A stretch of 11,810 nucleotides of DNA from an uncultured Coriobacteriales bacterium (GTDB lineage: Bacteria; Actinomycetota; Coriobacteriia; Coriobacteriales; Eggerthellaceae), in assembly GCA_946892075.1 (NCBI GenBank), contig CAMPNZ010000046.1:1-11810 (forward strand), in the 5' to 3' direction. A program made the position numbers and the translations under genes. A model generated the notes under the pieces. That model was given only the letters and a program-made list of their open reading frames with translations. It was not told the DNA's origin and made no database searches. This document shows positions 6,098 to 11,810 of this stretch, in pieces (position 1 is the stretch's first letter; each line of letters starts with the position of its first letter).

Positions 6098-7456
6098 ATG
6101 ATCGATCGTTATACGCGCCGCGAAATGGGCTCCATCTGGGAGCTGCAAAACAAGTACGCCATCTGGAAGGAAATTGAAATCCTTGCCTGTGAAGCTCAAG
6201 CCAAGCTGGGAGCTATTGGCATCACCGAAAGCGACGCGCAGTGGATTCGCGCTCATGCGCAGTTCAACTTGGACGAAGTTGCCGAAATCGAAGCCGTTAC
6301 GAACCACGACGTTATTGCCTTTCTTACGAACATGGCGCACTACATCGACGCCAAGCTGCCTGAAGGCGCCGCGCCGTGCAGCCGTTGGGTGCACTACGGC
6401 ATGACGTCGTCCGACCTGGGTGACACCGCGCTGTGTTACCAAATTGTGCAGGCGCTTGACATCATTCTGCGCGACGTGCAGGCGCTGGGCACCGTGTGCA
6501 AAAAACGCGCCTTTGAGCTGCGCGATGTGGTGTGCGTTGGCCGCACGCACGGCATTCACGCCGAGCCCATGACCTTCGGCATGAAGTTCGCAAGCTGGGC
6601 ATGGATGCTCAAACGCTGCGAAACGCGTGTGCTGGAAGCCCGCAAAACGATTGCGGTTGGCGCCATTTCGGGTGCCGTGGGAACGTACTCAAACATCGAC
6701 CCTTTCGTTGAAAGCTACGTGTGCGAACACTTGGGACTTACGCCCGATCCGCTTTCGACGCAGGTTGTTGCGCGCGACCGACATGCCCAGGTGGCAGCCT
6801 GTTTGGCAACGGTTGCGTCGTGCTTGGAAGCGCTTGCCACGCAGGTGCGCCTTATGCAGCAATCCGACGTTTTGGAAGTGGAAGAACCCTTCAAGCAGGG
6901 GCAAAAAGGCTCGTCAGCGATGCCTCACAAGCGCAACCCCATCACCGTCGAGCGCGTGTGCGGCCTTGCGCGCACCGTAAAAGCGAACGCCCAGGTAGCC
7001 TTCGACAACGTGGCGCTGTGGTACGAGCGCGATATTTCGCATTCAGGCACCGAACGCACCGCGCTGGCAGACAGCTTTATTGCGCTTGATTACATGTTTA
7101 GCAAGATGCAGGGCATTTTTGAAGGATTGCGCACGTATCCCGATAAAATGCATCATAATTTATGGCGAACACGCGGCCTCATTTTCTCGTCACGCGTGCT
7201 GCTGGCGCTTGTTCAAACAGGCATTACGCGTGAAAACGCCTACCTTATTGTGCAGCGTCACGCCATGAGCGTGTGGGGCGACATTCAAAATGCTCGCGCC
7301 GGTAAAAGTTTTGAGGAACGCTTAGCAGCCGACCCCGAAGTAACGCTTTCGCCTGATGAATTAAAGAAAATTTTCGACCCGCAGGTGTTTTTGTCGCGCG
7401 TGGATTGTGTGTTCAAGAAGCTGGAAGCCTTGCAGTTTGACGAAGCGCGCGCGTAG
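6098..7456 (+). CDS. purB: Adenylosuccinate lyase
   Basis: Cytoplasmic enzyme of purine synthesis that removes fumarate from SAICAR (giving AICAR) and from adenylosuccinate (giving AMP). The 452-residue protein has the fumarase/aspartase superfamily signature GSSAMPHKRNP at 271-281, carrying the flexible-loop catalytic serine. Family histidines known from the Bacillus subtilis enzyme appear in conserved contexts: TNHD (His70), WVHYGMTSSD (His99) and GRTHGIHAEP (His151). The substrate-loop region also shows KQGQK before the signature and RDISHSGTER at 311-320. Length and the MIDRYTRREMGSIWE N-terminus match the short bacterial PurB type. The ATG at 6098 has GAAAGGA eight bases upstream. The gene is alone: no purine operon neighbours, a repeat-rich spacer upstream, and a convergent gene plus hairpin downstream. 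Nothing appears truncated. Confidence 0.97.
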   Translation: MIDRYTRREMGSIWELQNKYAIWKEIEILACEAQAKLGAIGITESDAQWIRAHAQFNLDEVAEIEAVTNHDVIAFLTNMAHYIDAKLPEGAAPCSRWVHYGMTSSDLGDTALCYQIVQALDIILRDVQALGTVCKKRAFELRDVVCVGRTHGIHAEPMTFGMKFASWAWMLKRCETRVLEARKTIAVGAISGAVGTYSNIDPFVESYVCEHLGLTPDPLSTQVVARDRHAQVAACLATVASCLEALATQVRLMQQSDVLEVEEPFKQGQKGSSAMPHKRNPITVERVCGLARTVKANAQVAFDNVALWYERDISHSGTERTALADSFIALDYMFSKMQGIFEGLRTYPDKMHHNLWRTRGLIFSSRVLLALVQTGITRENAYLIVQRHAMSVWGDIQNARAGKSFEERLAADPEVTLSPDELKKIFDPQVFLSRVDCVFKKLEALQFDEARA

Positions 7457-7472
7457 AAGCTTGCTGCAACGT

Positions 7473-7498
7473 GGCGCGCTCCGTTCGTGGTGCGCGCC
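7473..7498. terminator. Hairpin between convergent genes, likely bidirectional terminator
   Basis: GGCGCGC (7473-7479) pairs exactly with GCGCGCC (7492-7498); after one T-T mismatch two more C-G pairs (CC/GG) close a six-base loop. The downstream T-run on the plus strand is short (TTTT at about 7505-7508). It lies between the purB stop and the stop of the minus-strand gene, whose TAG overlaps its last base. Position and symmetry fit termination from both sides, although the U-tract is weak. Confidence 0.6.
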
Positions 7499-9198
7499 TA
7501 TGCCTTTTCCCACACTTTAACGCGACATACGCGCACAGGCTCTTTGCCAATCGGCTTATCGTTTATGCTGGTAAACGTCACAAACGTTGCGTGATTTCCG
7601 CTGCTTGCGCACCATTCTCCCCACTGATCGGCGCCGGAATCAACGGGCAACATCACGTAGTTTTTCGCGCGCAGGTCAATGGCCAACACCGAATAGGTCG
7701 ACTTCACAATCACCATATCGTCGCACCAACAGGGAGCCGTTGTTGGTGTGCGTCCAAAATGAAACCACGTTGACGCATTGTACAGCGCCGCATACGAAAG
7801 CTCGCTTGCCAGCTTGTGTTTTTCGCTGGTGGCGCTTGCATTTCCCGCGTCGCGTTCCGTCCCGTGTTCCGTTTGCGCTGCTTGGCCTGCGAGCGCTGCC
7901 CGCGCCACTCGAAGGTCCTGCGCCGCTTGTTCCGCTTTCGCAATTTGCTCCACCTGATCGGCGCCTTTTTCACCAAGCTCGCCGTTTTTCACGCGCACTT
8001 GGGGCACGCTTACTGCCAGCGGAAAATACGTTCCCAGTTTTGTGATGCCCGTTTTGTTTTTGTAGCTGCCTTCAATGCCAAACGTAAAGCCGCTTTTCCC
8101 GTATGCGATGTTCACGGGGCGTATTCCCGCAGGTAAAACCAGGCTGTCCACCAAGGTGCCGCTGGTGTCAAGCGCCACAAGACGCGTGTGCGAGCGCGAT
8201 TGTTGCATGCGCTCAGCTGCGCAAATAAGGTTGTTGCTTACGCCAAGCGACGTTACAAATCCGGCTTTCGATTCGCGAAAACAACGAACAGCATTGCTTG
8301 CTTCACCGGGCAAAAAGGCGCTTCGAATGCAGCTTACGGCAGCTTGGGCAGTGTTTGTGCCCGCACCCGCACCCAGCGTTGCGGCAGCAAGCGTTGCCGA
8401 CGAGGCCTCTACCTGCGCCGATGTGCCTTCCTGTGCGTTCCCTTTGCTTTTGCGCAGCGGCACGTCAATCTGCCAAAACACCACGTTGCGAATAATTCCA
8501 AGCGTGGGCATCGACTCGTATTGCGTGCCCTCGTCCAACAAAAGAGGCTGGTCAATGCCAGTTTTTGTGAACCGTGCGCACCACACGCGCCACGTGTTCG
8601 TAAGAACGTGCGCCTCAAGCCAAATGATGCCTTGCCTGCTTGCGCGCACGTCGTAGATGTCAAAGCCCTCAGCGTTATCGTGAGCTTGCGAAAGAACAAT
8701 CTGCGGCTTTTGAATGCCTCGTATCGTGCTGCTCGCTGCGCCATTAAGCTCCTCACCAGCGCCAACGCCCGTGTCCAGCGCGCTCTCAGCACCAGCTGCA
8801 CCCGATGCAGCACCAGCCGCACCAGCGCCCGACGCATCAGCCCCGCGCGCCTTCATGTTGTTCCCTCCGAAACGCACAACACCCACCGCATTAAGCGGAT
8901 GCCCCGATTTCGTGGGCGTCAGATATGCAAGAATGCCCTCGTCGCTCATCCATGCCAGCGAATGATACGGCAAGTCGACGCTGTCTAGCAGATGCATCAT
9001 CTGGCTTGGCTCGTCAAGCTGCGTAAACGTGTCCAGCGTCACAACGCTTTGCGGTCCAATGGTAAGCTCGCTGCTGAGCGTGACATTTTTGCGCGAATGC
9101 ATAACGCCGTTCACGCCCGCGATGCCCGCCACAACGCCCGCTCCAATAGCGCCCCGCACAAGTGTTCGGCGTGTTATGGTTAGCTTTGGTGCTTGCAT
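7498..9198 (-). CDS. Tat-exported protein of unknown function, possibly beta-propeller-like
   Basis: I do not recognise the family. The 566-residue product starts with a twin-arginine signal: TRRTLVR around Arg10-Arg11 (consensus S/T-R-R-x-F/L-L/V-K/R), then the hydrophobic stretch 17-29 (AIGAGVVAGIAGV), predicting export, possibly folded and with a cofactor or as a lipid-free surface protein. The rest is beta-rich with spaced Trp and GxxxW-type strands (GIIWLEAHVLTNTWRVWCAR at 190-209; WMSDEGILAYL at 83-93; DMVIVKSTYSVLAIDL at 494-509), compatible with a propeller fold, which is inference. Three low-complexity insertions interrupt it: Ala/Gly-rich 117-157, Ala/Ser/Thr-rich 252-288, and a charged, Ala-rich helical stretch 405-462. 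The ribosome site AAAAGGAG (9215-9208) lies nine bases before the ATG. It has its own -10 box and is divergent from the two-component operon, so it may be a target of that system; this is unproven. Confidence 0.85.
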   Translation of the reverse strand: MQAPKLTITRRTLVRGAIGAGVVAGIAGVNGVMHSRKNVTLSSELTIGPQSVVTLDTFTQLDEPSQMMHLLDSVDLPYHSLAWMSDEGILAYLTPTKSGHPLNAVGVVRFGGNNMKARGADASGAGAAGAASGAAGAESALDTGVGAGEELNGAASSTIRGIQKPQIVLSQAHDNAEGFDIYDVRASRQGIIWLEAHVLTNTWRVWCARFTKTGIDQPLLLDEGTQYESMPTLGIIRNVVFWQIDVPLRKSKGNAQEGTSAQVEASSATLAAATLGAGAGTNTAQAAVSCIRSAFLPGEASNAVRCFRESKAGFVTSLGVSNNLICAAERMQQSRSHTRLVALDTSGTLVDSLVLPAGIRPVNIAYGKSGFTFGIEGSYKNKTGITKLGTYFPLAVSVPQVRVKNGELGEKGADQVEQIAKAEQAAQDLRVARAALAGQAAQTEHGTERDAGNASATSEKHKLASELSYAALYNASTWFHFGRTPTTAPCWCDDMVIVKSTYSVLAIDLRAKNYVMLPVDSGADQWGEWCASSGNHATFVTFTSINDKPIGKEPVRVCRVKVWEKA

Positions 9199-9227
9199 AC
9201 GTTCTTTCTCCTTTTGAAGTCCCCGTT

Positions 9228-9233
9228 ATTATA
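9228..9233 (-). promoter_or_regulatory. -10 box of the minus-strand Tat-protein gene
   Basis: On the minus strand TATAAT occupies 9233-9228, predicting a start near 9221 and a roughly 22-base leader containing AAAAGGAG before the ATG at 9198. The surroundings are AT-rich. No strong -35 is seen at the expected 16-18 base spacing (minus-strand bases there read GATTTT or similar). Confidence 0.5.
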
Positions 9234-9318
9234 TAGCTTGCACGCTGCAGAAAATCGAAATTTGTGGTATTTTTGAGCTTCTTTTGTTGGAATTGTGGAT
9301 TACTTGTTAAGAATAAAT

Positions 9319-9327
9319 TGGTACAAT
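9319..9327 (+). promoter_or_regulatory. Extended -10 promoter of the two-component operon
   Basis: TGGTACAAT (TG at 9319-9320, TACAAT at 9322-9327) matches an extended -10 element inside an AT-rich island, with a weak TTACTT 16 bases upstream of the hexamer. It predicts transcription from about 9334. The message would then have an unusually long leader of about 250 bases before the response-regulator ATG, containing the whole 17-bp array. Confidence 0.5.
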
Positions 9328-9396
9328 AGGCACAGAGCAAAAAATGCGTAGCTTGGTGCGCTTTGTAACTGCTTGCGCTTCGCAGCTGGCGCGTGT

Positions 9397-9552
9397 GTGT
9401 TTGCGCCTTGTCGCGTTCCGCCACAGCCTGCGTTCCGCAACAGGCATCGCGAACACCGGTCGCGTTTCGCAACAGCCTGCGTTCCGCAACAGATCGCGTT
9501 TCGCAACAGGTCGCGTTTCGCAACAGGTCGCGCTTTGTGCCTTGTCGCGTTC
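9397..9552 (+). repeat. 17-bp-period tandem array in the leader of the response-regulator gene
   Basis: Core CGTTYCGCAACAG plus four variable bases recurs with starts at 9414 (one mismatch), 9431, 9463, 9480, 9497 and 9514: 17-bp steps except 9431-9463, which is 32. That gap contains a degenerate unit (9448-9462) short by two bases, so the phase is kept. Diverged units flank both sides: TTTGCGCCTTGTCG (9400-9413) and TTTGTGCCTTGTCG (9534-9547), each continuing into CGCGTTC. The four-base tails are cctg, atcg, gtcg or gcat. Seventeen is not a multiple of three, so the array is read in all frames and is not conserved as protein. Each unit contains GCG-TTT-CGC, a potential mini-hairpin. Confidence 0.85.
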
Positions 9553-9567
9553 TTTGCTCTTGCAGCG

Positions 9568-9577
9568 GGAGGAAAGG
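9568..9577 (+). promoter_or_regulatory. Ribosome-binding site deciding the response-regulator start
   Basis: GGAGGAAAGG at 9568-9577. GGAGG ends nine bases before ATG 9582 and 15 before ATG 9588, so 9582 is the better start. This also argues against the in-frame extension back to 9393, which would run through the tandem array. Confidence 0.8.
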
Positions 9578-9581
9578 TGAA

Positions 9582-10307
9582 ATGTTCATGACCAATGAAG
9601 CCACTCGACGTATTTTGCTCGTTGAGGATGAAAAGGCAATTCGCGATGCGGTTACGGCGTATCTCGAGCGTGAAAACTACTGGGTAACAGCTGTGGGAGA
9701 TGGCCAGGCTGCGCTTGACGAATTTGAAAAACATCACTTCGATTTGGTAATTCTTGACCTTATGCTTCCTCACGTAACCGGCGAACAGGTGTGCCGCGTC
9801 ATTCGCGATAATTCCGACGTGCCTATTATTATGCTTACCGCAAAAGGTGAAGTTGAAGACCGCATTATTGGCCTTGAACTGGGCGCCGACGACTATCTTA
9901 TCAAGCCATTTAGCCCGCGTGAGCTGGTTGCGCGTGCCCGTGCGTTGCTGCGTCGTGTGCATGCCGACAGCGAACCACAGCGCGAAGTGCTTGATTTTGG
10001 TGGGCTTATCATCGATGTGTCGGGGCATAAAGTGCTGGTCAATGGCGAAGAAATCGATCTTACCGCCAGCGAATTCAAGCTGCTTACCACTTTGTCGCGC
10101 TATCCGGGACGCGTGTATTCGCGCATGGAGCTTGTTGAAAAAGTGCTCGGCTACGACTTTGAAGGCTACGAGCGCACCATCGATTCGCACGTGAAAAACC
10201 TCCGTGCGAAAATTGGCGACAATCCGCGTCATCCGCGCTGGCTGCATACCGTTCACGGCGTGGGCTATCGCTTTGAAGACCCCACCAGCGCAAACACTTC
10301 CCACTAA
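9582..10307 (+). CDS. OmpR/PhoB-family response regulator
   Basis: Cytoplasmic DNA-binding transcription factor of a two-component system. The 241-residue protein has an N-terminal receiver (about 10-125) with acidic pair Glu15-Asp16 (LLVEDE), phospho-acceptor Asp59 (VILDLMLP), switch Thr86 (IIMLTAKGE) and Lys108 (DDYLIKPFSPREL). A C-terminal winged helix follows (about 135-233), with EFKLLTTLSRYPGRVYSR, the recognition-helix region TIDSHVKNLRAKIG and the terminal wing HGVGYRFED. All catalytic positions are present, so it should be phosphorylated normally. The start at 9582 (MFMTNEATRR) is set by GGAGG. The kinase gene starts 5-17 bp after its stop, so the two form one operon. The leader is long and contains a 17-bp tandem array, a possible control element. 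The signal and regulon are unknown; the divergent Tat-protein gene is a plausible target. Confidence 0.95.
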   Translation: MFMTNEATRRILLVEDEKAIRDAVTAYLERENYWVTAVGDGQAALDEFEKHHFDLVILDLMLPHVTGEQVCRVIRDNSDVPIIMLTAKGEVEDRIIGLELGADDYLIKPFSPRELVARARALLRRVHADSEPQREVLDFGGLIIDVSGHKVLVNGEEIDLTASEFKLLTTLSRYPGRVYSRMELVEKVLGYDFEGYERTIDSHVKNLRAKIGDNPRHPRWLHTVHGVGYRFEDPTSANTSH

Positions 10308-10312
10308 TTTTT

Positions 10313-11740
10313 GTGCGGCTTGGTATGCGGCGCTTCGGTCACTCAATACTCAATGCGCTTAACAAGCTGCGCTCGGTTGTGATTGGCGTTGAATACACGC
10401 GCCGCATGACCGTCTATTTTGCCTGCATAGCGGCCATGACCGCCTTCATCGCCGTGTGCGTTGTGTCCATTGTGTGGGAACAATACTTCAACCTATACAC
10501 GCGCGACAACATTCAATCGCTTGCGAACGCCACCGCGCAGCAAATTTCCCGATCGTACGACGTCAGCCACTCGTTTTCTGCATCCACGCTGGCAACGGCC
10601 GACAACGCCGCGCGCCTTTACGCGGGCATGGGCGTGATGATTACCGACGCGCAGGGAACCATCGTCTACAACTCCGCCGAACACGACCGCCACAGCAGCA
10701 CCTTGGCGCGCGTTGTGCCTGCTCGCGTGAACGGCGCCACATCGCCCATTTACAGCAACGGCAAAATTGTTGGCACGGTGCGCCTGTGGATTGAAGGCTC
10801 CGACACGCTGTTACGCAACGCCGACAAGGAGTTTCGTTCGCAATCGTACGGCGCCATGATGTGCTCAACGCTTATTGCGCTGGTGCTTGCTTCGCTGCTG
10901 GGGTATTTGTTCGCGCGCAATTTGATGCGCCCCATCAAGCGCATGCGCGAAACAGCCGTGCAGCTTAAAGAGGGGAATTTATCGGCACGAACAGGCCTTA
11001 CAGGGCGCGACGAAGTATCGCTTCTGGGCCGCACCTTCGACGACATGGCCTCGGCAATCGAACGCGATCGCACGATGGAGCGCCGCCTGACCACCGACGT
11101 TGCACACGAGCTGCGCACGCCGCTTATGGCAATTCAGTCAACCGTTGAAGCGATGATCGACAAGGTTTTCCCCGCTGATCAGCAACATCTGGTAACCGTC
11201 AACACCGAAGTGCAGCGCTTGGGGCGCCTGGTCGATTCGCTTTTGAAGTTGTCGCGTTTGGAAAATCGCTCGGTGCCCTTTAAGGAAGACCGTCTAAACC
11301 TGGCGCACCTGATAGACGGCATAATTTCCACGCACGAATCGTACGTGCACGACGCGGGCTTGCGCTTGAACTACCACGCGCAGCAAGATGTTTACGTGCG
11401 CGGCGATGGCGACATGCTGCGCCAAGCAACGGCAAACCTCATCTCAAACGCGGTGCGCTACACGCCGGAAGGCTCGGTTACGGTGCACATTGGCGCGAAC
11501 GACACCGAGGCCTACATTTCGGTTCGCGACACAGGAGTAGGCTTATCGCCCGAAGAAGCAAAGATGGTATTTGAGCGTTTTTGGCGCGCTGACGAGCACC
11601 GCAGCCGCGCAAGCGGCGGTTTGGGCATTGGGCTAAGCGTAGTGCGTGAAATCATCGAGCGCCACCATGGGCGCATTCAGGTTGAAGGCGAAAAGGGGAA
11701 AGGCGCGTGCTTCACCATCTTTTTGCCGCGTTGCCCGTAG
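10313..11740 (+). CDS. HAMP-containing sensor histidine kinase
   Basis: Membrane sensor partner of the preceding regulator. From GTG 10313 it is 475 residues; an ATG at 10325 (four codons later) is an alternative, and neither has a clear ribosome site, so translation is probably coupled to the regulator. Order: cytoplasmic N-tail, membrane helix about 32-55, an extracytoplasmic sensor of about 125 residues (56-178, no recognised ligand domain), membrane helix about 181-201, HAMP (about 202-254; RPIKRMRETAVQLKEGNLSA), HisKA with phospho-acceptor His265 (AHELRTPL), and the ATPase domain with N-box LISNAVRYTP (Asn379), G1 DTGVG (406-410), F-box FERFWR (420-425) and G2 GGLGIGL (435-441). All boxes are intact. 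A hairpin follows at the window end, so the operon probably ends here. Confidence 0.94.
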   Translation: MRLGMRRFGHSILNALNKLRSVVIGVEYTRRMTVYFACIAAMTAFIAVCVVSIVWEQYFNLYTRDNIQSLANATAQQISRSYDVSHSFSASTLATADNAARLYAGMGVMITDAQGTIVYNSAEHDRHSSTLARVVPARVNGATSPIYSNGKIVGTVRLWIEGSDTLLRNADKEFRSQSYGAMMCSTLIALVLASLLGYLFARNLMRPIKRMRETAVQLKEGNLSARTGLTGRDEVSLLGRTFDDMASAIERDRTMERRLTTDVAHELRTPLMAIQSTVEAMIDKVFPADQQHLVTVNTEVQRLGRLVDSLLKLSRLENRSVPFKEDRLNLAHLIDGIISTHESYVHDAGLRLNYHAQQDVYVRGDGDMLRQATANLISNAVRYTPEGSVTVHIGANDTEAYISVRDTGVGLSPEEAKMVFERFWRADEHRSRASGGLGIGLSVVREIIERHHGRIQVEGEKGKGACFTIFLPRCP

Positions 11741-11775
11741 CGCGGTTTGCGGCGTTGTCCGTGGCGCGCTATGTT

Positions 11776-11810
11776 GATGCAACGAAGTCACGTTCCCCGC
11801 TCGTTGCATC
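11776..11810 (+). terminator. Perfect 10-bp inverted repeat after the kinase gene, probable terminator
   Basis: GATGCAACGA (11776-11785) pairs exactly with TCGTTGCATC (11801-11810) around a 15-base loop, 36 bases after the kinase stop. The right arm ends at the window edge, so a T-run, if present, cannot be seen and the stem may extend further. Position suits termination of the two-component operon; an operator for a following gene is the alternative. Confidence 0.5.

Noticed and set aside
5921..6559. Minus-strand ORF with repeated RRRRVEHGRGLVV
   Set aside because: The peptide repeat is the 39-bp DNA repeat translated (39 is divisible by three), and the rest is antisense to purB.
8188..8988. 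Plus-strand ORF of 266 codons opposite the Tat-protein gene
   Set aside because: Shadow of the minus-strand gene, which has a Tat signal, ribosome site and -10 box; the plus product is Arg/Cys-rich with no domain.
9393..9581. 63-residue N-terminal extension of the response regulator
   Set aside because: It translates the non-coding 17-bp array, has no ribosome site, and receiver domains begin near the start; GGAGG points to ATG 9582.
9300..10346. Long minus-strand ORF (348 codons) opposite the response regulator
   Set aside because: It lies antisense to a clear receiver/winged-helix gene, with no family features; open because of codon composition and stop-free repeats.

Overview
The window looks like chromosome of a moderately high-GC, Gram-positive actinobacterium. 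Three things suggest class Coriobacteriia (Eggerthellaceae-like): a tandem pair of TrkA/Ceo-type regulators, an uncharacterised twin-arginine-exported protein, and GC-rich coding with GC-rich intergenic repeats. This assignment is inference from gene content and style; no rRNA or other phylogenetic marker is present. There are no transposases, integrases, tRNAs or CRISPR arrays, and no recognisable defence system. The proteins are mostly ordinary housekeeping and membrane-associated families. The unusual content is in the spaces between genes.

Layout. (1) 1-1537, plus: the 3' end of a FecCD-type ABC permease, overlapping its ATPase by one base (iron-siderophore, haem or cobalamin import). (2) 1648-4148, plus: a CorC-like CBS-pair protein without a membrane domain, followed 23 bp later by a PspC-domain multi-pass membrane protein; both carry long low-complexity tracts. 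(3) 4149-4434: spacer with a five-copy, 10-bp-period GAACG array and a TATAAT box. (4) 4435-5786, plus: two consecutive TrkA-type NAD-binding/RCK proteins with no potassium channel beside them. (5) 5787-6097: spacer packed with 7-bp and 39-bp tandem repeats. (6) 6098-7456, plus: purB, adenylosuccinate lyase. (7) A convergent hairpin at 7473-7498, then a minus-strand gene (7498-9198) for a Tat-exported protein of unknown function with three low-complexity insertions. (8) 9199-9581: divergent control region with one promoter-like box per strand and a 17-bp-period tandem array in the leader of the next operon. (9) 9582-11740, plus: an OmpR/PhoB-type response regulator and its HAMP-containing sensor kinase, followed by a perfect 10-bp inverted repeat at the window end.

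How the genes may work together: several concern the envelope or ion balance (metal import, CorC-like divalent cation handling, PspC envelope-stress family, K+ transport gating, a two-component sensor), but nothing in the sequence ties them into one pathway. The best candidates for something undescribed are non-coding: the 17-bp array between a promoter and a response regulator, the 10-bp GAACG array, and a pair of motifs shared between the two repeat-rich spacers. I found no convincing evidence of a wholly new multi-gene system.
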